Of a DNA stretch of 64,000 bases, positions 47,066 to 56,771 are shown one piece after another; positions within the stretch are counted from its first letter, which is position 1; the number at the start of each line of letters is the position of its first letter. The notes under the pieces are model-generated. The model was not told where the DNA came from, did not search any database, and worked only from the letters and a program-made list of their open reading frames with translations. This DNA is from Carboxylicivirga marina (GTDB lineage: Bacteria > Bacteroidota > Bacteroidia > Bacteroidales > Marinilabiliaceae): NCBI RefSeq assembly GCF_016612505.1, contig NZ_JAENRR010000008.1:62001-126000 (forward strand), read 5' to 3'. The position numbers were made by a program, and so were the translations under genes.

Positions 47066-48595
47066 TTAAGTATACATTAACCAGTCAGAATTTGACTGGT
47101 AATCTTCAATCACTTTTGTTTCGTTATTAACATTAAACGACGAAAGTAGCGTCTGCATTTCCTGACGAAGATGTGATACAGTTCCATCAATTAGCTTCTC
47201 AGAAAAACCTTTATCACTTAATACCAGGACATGCTCCAATGAAATAACGCGACTTAATATTTGCCCCAACTCAACTAATTTGCGTTGCGGTACATTAAAG
47301 TCAAGCTCAAAATTAAACAAGTCTTTTACTAAACTGGCCGCATTTGCTGTTAGCTCAAAGGATTTGATAAAGTCCAATAGGTTACCTTGTTTTGCCTTAC
47401 GCATTAGTTTAATAACACTTTCCGATATTTGAGAATACAACATGTCGTTTGATCCTTCAAAAATTTGAAACGGACGGCTATCGACGGTAGAGCGACCTGC
47501 AATATGATTTAACTTGTAACCCTTAGCTCCCACCAGTTGCAATAACGTTTGCGAAGCAGACTGCATCATATCCGTAGATAAGCTTTTTACAGCATTCGCT
47601 TCAATTCCCGCCATTGATAAATCGTTGATTAATCCTGCTTTTTTGCTACTATTTACACAATAGGCCGACACGGTGGTAAAATATGATTGTAACTGGCTTA
47701 TGCGTTGCTGCACCTGATCGTAGCTCAATAAACTTTTGCCACTAACAAAGCGCTTCTGACAATGCTCAATGGCTTCATCCATCATCCTTTGAATAAAGCC
47801 CATGGCCATTCCTGGAAATGACATGCGGCTACGGTGCAATAGATCAAGCATTAGCTTAACACCCGATTTTTCAGGTACCAATTTCTGCACGCCCGGTATC
47901 TGAACATCTATTCTATTACGCCCGTATGGAATTTGGTATAAACCTAGGTTTTCAAAGAACTCTTCAACGACAATTCCCTGATTTGGCTGAGTCACATCAC
48001 AAATAAAGAAATCTAAATCTCGTGCCAGACGCCCTTCACCTGTATCTTTACGGGCGGTTAACAACCAAAAATCGGCCCATCCTGTTAAACCTGCCCAATG
48101 TTTCGTTCCTTTTAAATGTGCGAACTTGTCATTTTCAACAAACGAAGTCCGCATACTTAAGGCATCACTACCAAAATCAGGTTCGGTAATCATCAGACCA
48201 CCCATATTTTGCTGTTCGATAAAACGCTTTAGAACAGCAACTTTAGCCTCGGGCTGCCCGGCTTTAATTACTGGCTGCAGAAATAAAGCCATATTGATAC
48301 CAAAAGTTAACGATAGTGCCAACGATTCGTATGAGGCTGCAGACATCAATGCAATGCTTTCTTTAACATCGCCACCTAAGCCTCCATACTCTTTTGGAAT
48401 AATAGCTGAAAATGGATTCACCGACATGATTTCACGCATCACAAATGGAGGCATCCCTCGTTTAATTCCTAATTCATTAATATCACTTCTTTCGTGATAT
48501 ACGCTTCGCATTTTATTCTTTAAACCATCGAGCACGTTTGAGAATTGATTCTTCAAATCACCACTCTCCTCTTTTATCATTTCCGTTTTAAACAT
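47066..48595 (-). CDS. Acyl-CoA dehydrogenase family protein
   Basis: A 509-residue flavoprotein with the ACAD fold: PKEYGGLGGDVKESIALMSAASYES, GGLMITEPDFGSDALSMRT (flavin/substrate loop), GTKHWAGLTGWADFWL and the C-terminal FQIFEGSNDMLYSQIS containing the conserved RxFxxFEGTN-like segment. About 120 residues longer than short-chain ACADs because of a C-terminal helical extension. The general base is not clearly assigned. Substrate unknown; no beta-oxidation genes adjoin. Confidence 0.88.
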   Translation of the reverse strand: MFKTEMIKEESGDLKNQFSNVLDGLKNKMRSVYHERSDINELGIKRGMPPFVMREIMSVNPFSAIIPKEYGGLGGDVKESIALMSAASYESLALSLTFGINMALFLQPVIKAGQPEAKVAVLKRFIEQQNMGGLMITEPDFGSDALSMRTSFVENDKFAHLKGTKHWAGLTGWADFWLLTARKDTGEGRLARDLDFFICDVTQPNQGIVVEEFFENLGLYQIPYGRNRIDVQIPGVQKLVPEKSGVKLMLDLLHRSRMSFPGMAMGFIQRMMDEAIEHCQKRFVSGKSLLSYDQVQQRISQLQSYFTTVSAYCVNSSKKAGLINDLSMAGIEANAVKSLSTDMMQSASQTLLQLVGAKGYKLNHIAGRSTVDSRPFQIFEGSNDMLYSQISESVIKLMRKAKQGNLLDFIKSFELTANAASLVKDLFNFELDFNVPQRKLVELGQILSRVISLEHVLVLSDKGFSEKLIDGTVSHLRQEMQTLLSSFNVNNETKVIEDYQSNSDWLMYT

Positions 48596-49018
48596 TCATA
48601 TTGTTTTATGGAAGTCTGAATTGCTTAGAAAGATTAATAATGAGCCACACACACATTCAACCGAGGTACACAAATTCGCAACTATCCTAATTAACTTAAA
48701 ATTAATGCACGAATGTATTCAATAGTTTTGAAATTATGTAGATTTTGAGATGTTTTTATCTTTTTATATGAAATTTTAGCAAAAAACGTTTAGAAAATAC
48801 TACCATTAGTTATAAAAAACCGATTTAATAAATCATTTGGTCGAATATTTCGAATTAGAAACTCAACATCTACATGCATTCACCTATAGATTTTGGTCAC
48901 TGGTCAAAACTAACACTAATTGTTGATTACTTCTTCATCAAACTAGTAACCCTAGAGTACTACCGTCGTATTTCATTTCAATTACGCACATTAAAAAATC
49001 TACAAATTGAATAGTCGC
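48596..49018. other. 423-bp divergent intergenic region
   Basis: Between the divergent acyl-CoA dehydrogenase and surface-protein genes. Very AT-rich. It contains short inverted words (GGTCAC...TGGTCA) but no gene, RNA or convincing promoter match. Confidence 0.45.
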
Positions 49019-50797
49019 ATGTCATTGAAAAAAATCTTGAACACTTTATTGGCATTATTGCTTTTTGCAGGAATAATACAAGCACAAGAACAAGCTAGTC
49101 ATCCCAAAAAAATGTATCGAAATGAAGCTGGCAGACTATTTGCCAATAAGCATCAACCCATGTACTTAATGCTTTCAACTAGTCCTGGCGCAGAAGGTGA
49201 TTCACAACGCTTAGAAAGTGAAAGCTCACCCAAATATGCTAATCCTTTCTATTTCGACTCAGAAGGTTTAAACACCATTCGTACCCCTTCCCAAGTCGAT
49301 CCTGAAACAAAGAAGTTGGTATATCCGGTCGCCGATGTGGTATTTGAAGTTTATGCCGATGGTATTGCACCAACAACAAAAGCTACTTTTAATAAGGCTA
49401 AAAAGTACCTTCGGAATGACAGTCTATATTATGGTGACGGACTTCAGATTGAATTAAGTGCTAATGATAAAACGTCAGGCCTTGAAGCTATATATTATAG
49501 TGTCAATGGCACTGCATTTAAGCAATACAGCGATATCATAAAGCTTACTGAAGAAAATCACTACTCGCTTAAGTATTACAGCGTTGATAATGTTGGTAAT
49601 ATTGAAGCATTAAAAGAAAAGCAGTTTACAATCGACAAAACACCACCTGCTGTTAATTGGAAATTAGTCGGCGATGTGTCTGGAAAAACGGTATCGGCCC
49701 GTTCAAAAATTGAATTAATGGCTGTAGACAAATCATCGGGCGTTAGCCATATTAAATATCAACTAAACAATGAGCCAGTTAAAACATACACTCAAGCAAT
49801 TAACCTGAGTATGATTGAAAACGGAAACCATGATTTTAAATTTTGGGCCAGCGACAAAGTTGGTAACCGTTCTGACGGAAGCAGTCATACACAGGACATT
49901 GCTGGTGGTGACATGACCGCTTTTTCTTTTGTAATTGACTATGATCCACCAGAAGCTATTGCCAGCATTGAAGGTGACCAATATCAAGGCAAATACTTAT
50001 ATGTATCTGAGCGAAGTAAATGTATACTTGATGCCAAAGACAATCAACTGGTTATTGACAGAACCATGTATGGCCTCAATCGAGTGGAAATTGATAAGCA
50101 ATACCAAGGACCATTTGCATTTGATACTGAAAAAGACCTGCAGGCCATCTACTTTGAATCATATGATATGGTCGAAAATAAGTCAAAACCAGGCAAACTA
50201 ACAGTTTTTATGGACACTGAAGCTCCTTTGTCAGGAATCGATTATAGTGGCCCTCAATTCTTTAATCGTGATACTTTGTTTATTAACAAGTCAACCAACA
50301 TTAATCTATTTTCTGAGGACAATGCTTCGGGTGTACAAAAGATTGTTTCCAAGATAAATGGCAAGCAGGAACAAGAAACCTCTAGTTTTAAAATACCTGA
50401 AGAAGGTTTTTATGAAATCAAATTTTCATCGGTGGATAATGTCAATAACAAAGAAACAGCAAAAACCAGTCAACTGTATGTCGATAATGAAGGGCCTGAT
50501 GTTTTTATCAATTTCAGCATAAAACCAACTCGTCAGGAATCAGTGGATGGTAAGAATATAAATGTTTATCCTCCATTTGTTAAACTCTACATTGGTGCAA
50601 CTGACAAACATTGTGGCACTAAAGATATTTATTACAGTGTTGACGGCGGCACAATGAAAAACTATAATGGCAACGGTTCTCCATCAAACATGGAACTATT
50701 TAAAGAAGAACGTATTTATAGTGTAAAGGTCGAAGCCACTGACAAATTAGGGAATGGTAAAGCTGAAACATTACAATTCAAGATTTCGAGGAATTAA
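49019..50797 (+). CDS. Secreted surface protein with Ig-like/OmpL47-type repeats
   Basis: A 592-residue exported protein: signal MSLKKILNTLLALLLFAGIIQAQ, then at least four Ig-like units each with the pattern S-G-x-x-x-I-x-Y-S-V-N/D and a D-N-V-G-N-x-E turn followed by DKTPPAV, DYDPPEA or DTEAPLS linkers. These blocks occur in OmpL47/chitobiase-type surface proteins. No sorting (PorSS) C-terminal signal is evident. Probably periplasmic or surface structural or binding protein; no enzymatic motif seen. Stands alone, with a terminator downstream. Confidence 0.75.
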   Translation: MSLKKILNTLLALLLFAGIIQAQEQASHPKKMYRNEAGRLFANKHQPMYLMLSTSPGAEGDSQRLESESSPKYANPFYFDSEGLNTIRTPSQVDPETKKLVYPVADVVFEVYADGIAPTTKATFNKAKKYLRNDSLYYGDGLQIELSANDKTSGLEAIYYSVNGTAFKQYSDIIKLTEENHYSLKYYSVDNVGNIEALKEKQFTIDKTPPAVNWKLVGDVSGKTVSARSKIELMAVDKSSGVSHIKYQLNNEPVKTYTQAINLSMIENGNHDFKFWASDKVGNRSDGSSHTQDIAGGDMTAFSFVIDYDPPEAIASIEGDQYQGKYLYVSERSKCILDAKDNQLVIDRTMYGLNRVEIDKQYQGPFAFDTEKDLQAIYFESYDMVENKSKPGKLTVFMDTEAPLSGIDYSGPQFFNRDTLFINKSTNINLFSEDNASGVQKIVSKINGKQEQETSSFKIPEEGFYEIKFSSVDNVNNKETAKTSQLYVDNEGPDVFINFSIKPTRQESVDGKNINVYPPFVKLYIGATDKHCGTKDIYYSVDGGTMKNYNGNGSPSNMELFKEERIYSVKVEATDKLGNGKAETLQFKISRN

Positions 50798-50815
50798 CCT
50801 AAGCTAAAAGACATG

Positions 50816-50850
50816 AAAAATGGCGAAGTAATTACACTTCGCCATTTTTT
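50816..50850. terminator. Bidirectional terminator
   Basis: AAAAATGGCGAAGT / ACTTCGCCATTTTT with a 6-nt loop, between the convergent surface-protein and hydG genes. Confidence 0.9.
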
Positions 50851-50888
50851 ATATTAGTTACTGAACCAATAATCGGGTTCAATTTAAT

Positions 50889-52322
50889 TTAAAAATACAA
50901 ATCTCGCTCACCATCTTTTATCTTCCCTAAGCGCTCAATTAACTTACCTTTAAAACGCTCGTCTTCATAGTCTTTTAAACTATCCTCAATAAGTTGATAG
51001 CCTTTTTCCTTGGTAGATGCAGGGGCATAATCCTCAAGGTATTCAGCCAATGTTAATATGGCATTGGGCTGACAAAACCGCTTAATAAAACCAGGCACCG
51101 AAAATTCCATAAAGTGCTCACCCGTACGATTTAATCGATAGCAGGCGGTACAAAACGAAGGAATATAACCATCTTCAACCAACTCTTCCATCACCTCGTT
51201 AAGCGAACGATCATCACAGATTTCAAACTGCTCATGATCTAAATCCTGCTGTTCTTTGTGGCTGGTATAACCTTTCATTTCGATATTGGTTCCACCATCT
51301 ATTTGAGAAACTCCGTATTGTAATATTTCGTCACGAATATATCCAGGTTCACGTGCAGTTAGTATCAAGCCTGTATATGGCACAGCCAAACGAAGAATAG
51401 CCACCAACTTAGTGAAATCAGCATCACTTACTTCGTATTTTTTATCCACCTCAAAACCAGAAGCAGACTGAATTCGCGGAAATGAAATCGTATGCGGACC
51501 AACATTGTAAACAGCTTCAAAATGATTAACATGGCGTAATAAGCCCACCACTTCGAAACGCCAGTCGTACAGTCCGAATAAAGCACCAATACCAACATCA
51601 TCTATTCCACCTTCCTGAGCGCGATCTAATCCTGTTAAGCGCCAATCGAAATGTTTCTTAGTTCCTTTAATATGTACTTTCTCATATGTTGGCTTGTGGT
51701 AGGTTTCCTGGAAAATCTGATAGGTCCCGATACCAGCCTCTTTTACAATTTTGTAACCTTCAACATCGAGCGGGGCCGCATTAATATTGACACGACGAAT
51801 TTCGCCATTTTCGTGCTTAACGTCGTATACAATTTTTACTGTATCAGCAATAAATTGAGCATCATAGCGCGGGTGCTCACCATAAACTAAAATCAAACGT
51901 TTATGCCCCGTATCTTCAAGCGCCACAACCTGATCGATGATATCCTGCTTACCAAGCGTTAAACGTTCCTGCTTTTTATTGCTTGAGCGAAAACCACAAT
52001 ACGTACAATCATTGATGCATAAATTACCGACATACAATGGTGCAAAAAGTACAATACGTTTACCGTATACCTGCTCTTTTAACTGCTTGGCTGCTGTTTT
52101 AATAGCATCAACCATTTCAGGCTCATTGGCATTAACTAATATGGCCGTTTCCTGCAAGCTTAGGCGATTCTTATTTAACGATTTGGCAATAACTGCTTCC
52201 ACCTGCTCCATGCTAGGATTGAGATGAGAACCTATTATTTCATGAATTTCATCGGCATCGATAAAACTCTCCATTGGCTTATCGGCCAGCTTATATTGCT
52301 GAGGATTATAAATTATTGACAT
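50889..52322 (-). CDS. hydG: [FeFe]-hydrogenase maturase HydG (radical-SAM tyrosine lyase)
   Basis: A 477-residue radical-SAM enzyme: CINDCTYCGFR supplies the CX3CX2C cluster, and the C-terminal CTACYRLNRTGEHF...RFC supplies the CX2CX22C motif that distinguishes HydG from ThiH. HydG splits tyrosine to make the CO and CN ligands of the H-cluster. The ATG at 52322 is used because a promoter box lies just upstream; an ATG nine codons earlier would start almost at the transcript end. Downstream of the hydrogenase operon on the same strand but behind a terminator. HydE and HydF are not in the window. Confidence 0.95.
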   Translation of the reverse strand: MSIIYNPQQYKLADKPMESFIDADEIHEIIGSHLNPSMEQVEAVIAKSLNKNRLSLQETAILVNANEPEMVDAIKTAAKQLKEQVYGKRIVLFAPLYVGNLCINDCTYCGFRSSNKKQERLTLGKQDIIDQVVALEDTGHKRLILVYGEHPRYDAQFIADTVKIVYDVKHENGEIRRVNINAAPLDVEGYKIVKEAGIGTYQIFQETYHKPTYEKVHIKGTKKHFDWRLTGLDRAQEGGIDDVGIGALFGLYDWRFEVVGLLRHVNHFEAVYNVGPHTISFPRIQSASGFEVDKKYEVSDADFTKLVAILRLAVPYTGLILTAREPGYIRDEILQYGVSQIDGGTNIEMKGYTSHKEQQDLDHEQFEICDDRSLNEVMEELVEDGYIPSFCTACYRLNRTGEHFMEFSVPGFIKRFCQPNAILTLAEYLEDYAPASTKEKGYQLIEDSLKDYEDERFKGKLIERLGKIKDGERDLYF

Positions 52323-52365
52323 TTCTATAGCTTTTACCTGATGTCCCAATCACGACTTCGTGGCT

Positions 52366-52397
52366 CAAAATTAGGTGTTTTAGACTGATTTAAGCAA
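52366..52397 (-). promoter_or_regulatory. Promoter of hydG
   Basis: On the minus strand TTG (52395-52397), 21-bp spacer and TAATTTTG (52366-52373), matching TAnnTTTG. It would give a leader of about 40 nt before the ATG at 52322. Confidence 0.55.
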
Positions 52398-52562
52398 TAA
52401 ATTACCAGAATAATTAGCTGTTAAAAAACAGCATTACAGCAGTTAATTTATAGATTAAGTCGAATACCATTAGCATTGTATCAAATTGACATATTCAGTC
52501 ACTGTATTTTTTATTGAATAAAGAATAATTACCGTTTTCCTATCAATACAAATAACAAAAAA

Positions 52563-52584
52563 CCGCCTCACTAAGGTAAGGCGG
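52563..52584 (-). terminator. Terminator of the hydrogenase operon
   Basis: On the minus strand CCGCCTTAC / GTGAGGCGG (one mismatch) followed by TTTTTT, 23 bp after the hydC stop. Confidence 0.85.
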
Positions 52585-52606
52585 CTCCATTTTTGAAACA
52601 TGTATT

Positions 52607-53083
52607 TTATTTGTACTCTTCTAAAATACCTTTTACATCTTCAGCAGCTACGCGACCGTAAACTTTTTCGCCTACAGTAACTACAGGTGCTAAACCACAA
52701 GCTCCTACACAACGCAGGCAACTGATTGAAAACTTACCATCTTCGGTAGTTTCTCCTACTTTTACATCAAGATGACGCTTAAATTCATCCAAGACTTTCT
52801 CAGCTCCACGAACATAACAAGCTGTACCCATACAAATTGAAATTGGGTGCTCACCTTTTGGTATCATCGAGAAGAATGAGTAAAACGTAACCACACCATA
52901 AACGTGTGCAACCGATACGTTCATTTCGTTTGCTACTAACTCCTGAACTTCTGCCGGAAGGTATCCGAAAAGTTCCTGAGCTGCATGAAGTGCGTTAATC
53001 AACTCGCCTCCTTCGTTACCGAGTTTCTTACATACTTCTTTTAATTCGTCCACCTTGCCGGCGGGTAATTTTATATCTGCCAT
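52607..53083 (-). CDS. hydC: HydC, NuoE-like [2Fe-2S] subunit of trimeric [FeFe] hydrogenase
   Basis: A 158-residue NuoE/HydC protein with thioredoxin-like [2Fe-2S] ligands CMGTAC...CLRCVGAC and the helical start LKEVCKKLGNEGGELINALHAAQELFGYLP. In Thermotoga-type electron-bifurcating hydrogenases it joins HydB and HydA to couple H2 production to NADH plus reduced ferredoxin. Start at 53083 (ATG) is preferred over an upstream TTG that lies in a repeat hairpin and adds a non-conserved tail. Last gene of the operon. Confidence 0.93.
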   Translation of the reverse strand: MADIKLPAGKVDELKEVCKKLGNEGGELINALHAAQELFGYLPAEVQELVANEMNVSVAHVYGVVTFYSFFSMIPKGEHPISICMGTACYVRGAEKVLDEFKRHLDVKVGETTEDGKFSISCLRCVGACGLAPVVTVGEKVYGRVAAEDVKGILEEYK

Positions 53084-53098
53084 TTTTCTTTTCTTTAA

Positions 53099-53168
53099 GA
53101 TAAAAGATTCAAGTATCAAGTATCAAGACTAAATTGCATCCTGATACTTATAGCTTGATACTTTTTTA
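53099..53168. repeat. Heptamer-phased inverted array H2 (hydC-hydA gap)
   Basis: Ten consecutive 7-nt words: GATAAAA, GATTCAA, GTATCAA, GTATCAA, GACTAAA, then TTGCATC, CTGATAC, TTATAGC, TTGATAC, TTTTTTA. Left words follow GNNNNAA and right words the mirror TTNNNNC, so the symmetry axis is at 53133/53134 and the arms pair word by word. Confidence 0.75.
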
Positions 53169-54932
53169 GATTTCAACCTTCTTTTTCTTATCGTAATAGT
53201 GCGTGTGAAGCAACTCATGCGACTTATGCCCACATGGTTCACCTAAGAACTCAGAATATAACTTCTGAATAAATGGATTCTCATGCGACTTACGAATAAC
53301 TTTTCCTTTATCTTCTTCGTAAATGGCTTTCTGACGCTTCTTCAACACTTCAACATCACCATGGTGATATGGCTGACCACCACCACCGATACATCCACCA
53401 GGACATGCCATGATTTCAATCGCATGGAACTGTGATTTACCAGCTCTGATATCTTCTAATAATTGACGTGCGTTACCTAATCCATGGGCAATACCAATGT
53501 TGATAGGAAGACCATCAAAATCGATAGTTGCCGAACGAATACCATCGAAACCACGTAACTCTTCAAAGTCAAGCTTTGGAAGTGGCTTTTTAGTGTGTAC
53601 TTCGTAAGCTGTACGAACAGCGGCTTCAATTACACCTCCGGTTGTCCCAAAAATAACAGCAGCACCAGTTGACTCACCAAGTGGCTGGTCAAAATCATCA
53701 TCTTCTAATGCTTCAAAGTTAAGGTTGGCATTACGAATCATCTGTGCCAACTCACGAGTAGATATTGAAAGGTTCACATCCGGATCACCATCTACCTTGA
53801 ACTCATCACGAGCACACTCATATTTCTTAGCCAAACATGGCATAACAGATACAACAACTACATCTTCACGCTTCTGCTTAAGTTGGTCTGCAAAATATGT
53901 TTTGGCAATAGCACCAAACATTTGCTGAGGCGATTTAGCTGTAGACGGTATATCTATCATATCAGGAAACTGATGTTCGAAGAAATTCACCCAACCAGGA
54001 CAACATGAAGTCAAGATTGGTAATTTCACATCTTTATCTCCTGCCAGGTGCTTCCCTAAACGATCAAGTAGCTCAGTGCCCTCTTCCATAATGGTAAGGT
54101 CGGCAGCAAAGTCAGTATCAAACACATGATCGAAACCTAGCTTACGCAATGCAGAAACCATTTTACCAGTTACTAAAGTACCAGCATCCATACCAAACTC
54201 CTCACCTAACGCAGCACGCACAGCTGGGGCCGTTTGTACAATCACTGTCTTCTTAGGATCAACAATGGCATCCATTACTTTGGCTGAGCTATCACGCTCT
54301 GTTAAAGCTCCTGTTGGACAAACAGCCACACACTGGCCACAGAATGTACAAGCCGAATGATCTAAATCCATCTCGAAAGCCGGTGCAACTACTGATTCAA
54401 AACCACGGTTAACAGCTGAAAGTACACCAACTGTCTGTACATCGTTACAAGCAGTTTCGCATCGACGACACATGATACATTTCTCCATTTCGCGAACGAT
54501 AGCCGGAGATTCATCACTCTTGTAAGAGTTCTTCTCGCCCTGGTAACGCACTTCGCGAATACCTAAATTCTGTGCCATTGTTTGTAGCTCACAATCGCCT
54601 GACTTAGAGCACACTAAACATTCGAATGGATGATCTGATAAGATCAACTCCATTACTGTACGACGTGCATTAACCACACGAACCGAGTGAGTTAGAATGT
54701 CCATACCTTCGGTACATTCTGTCTTACAAGCTGGTGCCAGGTTACGACGACCTTCAACTTCAACCACGCAAACACGACATCCGCCTGGCTTATTCTCAAT
54801 GTTCATATCGTGCAGCTTCATGTGACATAGAGTTGGAATATCCACCCCGATGTTTTTGGCTGCCTCTAAGATGGTAGTTCCTTTTTCAACAACTACCTTT
54901 TTATTATCTATGCTTAATTGAACGATTTCCAT
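53166..54932 (-). CDS. hydA: HydA, catalytic subunit of bifurcating-type [FeFe] hydrogenase
   Basis: A 588-residue group A hydrogenase. N-terminal [2Fe-2S] ferredoxin domain (CRVCVVEVEG region), His/Cys cluster HPFECLVCSKSGDCELQ, two [4Fe-4S] sites CIMCRRCETAC and CTFCGQCVAVC, and the H-cluster motifs TSCCPGW, MPCLAKKYE and MACPGGCIGGGGQP, all intact including the proton-shuttle cysteine. C-terminal small-subunit-like end is present. With HydB and HydC it should oxidise or evolve H2 against NAD(H) and ferredoxin in the cytosol. Confidence 0.96.
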   Translation of the reverse strand: MEIVQLSIDNKKVVVEKGTTILEAAKNIGVDIPTLCHMKLHDMNIENKPGGCRVCVVEVEGRRNLAPACKTECTEGMDILTHSVRVVNARRTVMELILSDHPFECLVCSKSGDCELQTMAQNLGIREVRYQGEKNSYKSDESPAIVREMEKCIMCRRCETACNDVQTVGVLSAVNRGFESVVAPAFEMDLDHSACTFCGQCVAVCPTGALTERDSSAKVMDAIVDPKKTVIVQTAPAVRAALGEEFGMDAGTLVTGKMVSALRKLGFDHVFDTDFAADLTIMEEGTELLDRLGKHLAGDKDVKLPILTSCCPGWVNFFEHQFPDMIDIPSTAKSPQQMFGAIAKTYFADQLKQKREDVVVVSVMPCLAKKYECARDEFKVDGDPDVNLSISTRELAQMIRNANLNFEALEDDDFDQPLGESTGAAVIFGTTGGVIEAAVRTAYEVHTKKPLPKLDFEELRGFDGIRSATIDFDGLPINIGIAHGLGNARQLLEDIRAGKSQFHAIEIMACPGGCIGGGGQPYHHGDVEVLKKRQKAIYEEDKGKVIRKSHENPFIQKLYSEFLGEPCGHKSHELLHTHYYDKKKKVEI

Positions 54933-54966
54933 TCTTCTATCTTTTACTGTTCAAAAACTGGTTTGG

Positions 54967-56760
54967 CTATTGAATGCTGATTGCACCAAACTTACATTTT
55001 TCATAACAAGCACCACACTTGATACAAGTCTCCTGACTAATTAAGTGAGGTTCTTTCTTATCACCGGTAATCGCATCAACCGGACATACGCGAGAACACA
55101 ATGTACAACCGATACATTTTTCATCACTAATGACATATTGCATTAATGACTTACATTGACCGGCCGGACATTTGCCATCATGAACGTGAGCTGCATACTC
55201 ATCAGCAAAGTTCTCCATAGTTGAAAGAACAGGGTTTGGCGATGTTTGACCCAATCCACAAAGAGAAGTATCTTTAATAACGTTACTTAAATTACGTAAT
55301 AAAGTTAAGTCCTCTTCTGTTCCTTTTCCTTCGGTTAATTTCTCAAGCATCTCGTACAAGCGCTTGTTACCAATACGACATGGAGCACACTTACCACATG
55401 ACTCTTCAACTGTAAAATCTAAATAGAATTTAGCTACAGAAACCATACAATCGTCCTCATCCATTACGATCATACCACCAGAACCCATCATAGAGCCACA
55501 AGCAATCAAGTTATCGTAATCGATAGGAATATCTAAATGCTTTTCAGTTAAACAACCACCTGATGGTCCACCTGTCTGAACAGCTTTAAATTTCTTTCCA
55601 TCTTTAATACCACCACCAATGTCGAAGATCACTTCGCGTAGTGTGGTACCCATTGGTACTTCAATCAAACCAACGTTATTTACTTTACCTGCTAAAGCAA
55701 ATACCTTAGTACCTTTACTCTTTTCAGTACCGATACTGCTGAACCACTCAGCTCCTTCTAGCAAGATAACCGGAATGTTGGCATAAGTTTCAACGTTATT
55801 TACGTTGGTTGGCATACCTTTGTATCCGCTCTCTGATGGGAAAGGAGGCTTCACTGTAGGCTCACCACGTAAGCCCTCCATTGAGTGAATCAATGAGGTT
55901 TCTTCGCCACAAACGAAAGCACCGGCACCGTAACGTAGCTCAACATCAAAATCATAGTCAGTACCGAATAAACCAGTACCTAATAAACCATACTCACGAG
56001 CCTGATCAATAGCAATTTTCAAACGCGAAATAGCTAGTGGATACTCAGCACGGATATAAATTAAACCTTTTGTAGCGCCAGTACAATAACCATTGATAGC
56101 CATTGCTTCAAGCACTGCATGAGGATCTCCCTCAAGGATTGAACGGTCCATAAATGCCCCCGGGTCACCCTCATCGGCATTACAAACCACATATTTTTGC
56201 TCAGCCTCTACTTTGCGAGTAATTTCCCACTTTAATCCTGTTGGGAAACCACCTCCACCGCGACCGCGAAGACCTGAGTCGATAATCACTTTAATGGCTT
56301 CTTCTGGTGTCATTTCAGTCAACACCTTACCCAATGCAGCATATCCATCGCGTGCGATATACTCGTCAATATTTTCCGGGTTGATGAAACCACAGTTACG
56401 TAATGCGATACGAATCTGCTTTTTGTAGAATCCCATATCTTTCGATTCTGACACACGCTCTTGCGTTTCAGGATCGGTAAATAATAAACGCTCTACCTTA
56501 CGACCTTTTACTAAATGCTCAGCTACAATTTCAGGAGCATCTTCAGGTGTTACCTGTACGTAAAAAGTATTGTCAGGTACCATTTTAACAACAGGACCTT
56601 TTTCACAAAAACCGAAACATCCGGTTCTTACCACTTGTACTTCGTTTTCAAGGCTATTTTCCTCTAAAACTTTTCCAAGATTTTGTACAATTTCTTCACC
56701 TTGCGAAGCACGACAGCCAGTTCCGCCACAAACAAGGATATGATTTTTATATTTAGCCAT
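54967..56760 (-). CDS. hydB: HydB, NuoF-like NADH/flavin subunit
   Basis: A 597-residue protein: N-terminal thioredoxin-like [2Fe-2S] domain (CGGTGCRAS...GCFGFCEKGP), NuoF core with GRGGGGFPTGLKWE (NADH) and GAGAFVCGEETSLIHSMEG (FMN), a [4Fe-4S] site ESCGKCAPCRIG, and a C-terminal two-cluster ferredoxin (CIGCTLCSRVCP, CIKCGACYEKCK). This is the diaphorase and presumed bifurcation site of HydABC enzymes. Confidence 0.95.
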   Translation of the reverse strand: MAKYKNHILVCGGTGCRASQGEEIVQNLGKVLEENSLENEVQVVRTGCFGFCEKGPVVKMVPDNTFYVQVTPEDAPEIVAEHLVKGRKVERLLFTDPETQERVSESKDMGFYKKQIRIALRNCGFINPENIDEYIARDGYAALGKVLTEMTPEEAIKVIIDSGLRGRGGGGFPTGLKWEITRKVEAEQKYVVCNADEGDPGAFMDRSILEGDPHAVLEAMAINGYCTGATKGLIYIRAEYPLAISRLKIAIDQAREYGLLGTGLFGTDYDFDVELRYGAGAFVCGEETSLIHSMEGLRGEPTVKPPFPSESGYKGMPTNVNNVETYANIPVILLEGAEWFSSIGTEKSKGTKVFALAGKVNNVGLIEVPMGTTLREVIFDIGGGIKDGKKFKAVQTGGPSGGCLTEKHLDIPIDYDNLIACGSMMGSGGMIVMDEDDCMVSVAKFYLDFTVEESCGKCAPCRIGNKRLYEMLEKLTEGKGTEEDLTLLRNLSNVIKDTSLCGLGQTSPNPVLSTMENFADEYAAHVHDGKCPAGQCKSLMQYVISDEKCIGCTLCSRVCPVDAITGDKKEPHLISQETCIKCGACYEKCKFGAISIQ

Positions 56761-56771
56761 AGCGCAAAAAA

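Noticed and set aside
49763-49987. Antisense small gene inside the surface-protein gene
   Set aside because: It has no independent signals and lies wholly within a strongly coding region on the other strand.
50889-52349. ThiH (thiamine tyrosine lyase)
   Set aside because: The C-terminal CX2CX22C cluster site and the hydrogenase neighbours identify HydG, and no thiamine genes are nearby.
53084-53119. Longer N terminus of HydC starting at TTG
   Set aside because: The added residues are encoded by the heptamer hairpin and are not part of the NuoE fold; an ATG follows at the expected place.
52607-56760. Complex I fragment (NuoE/F/G)
   Set aside because: The NuoG-like protein has all three H-cluster motifs, so the set is a trimeric [FeFe] hydrogenase.
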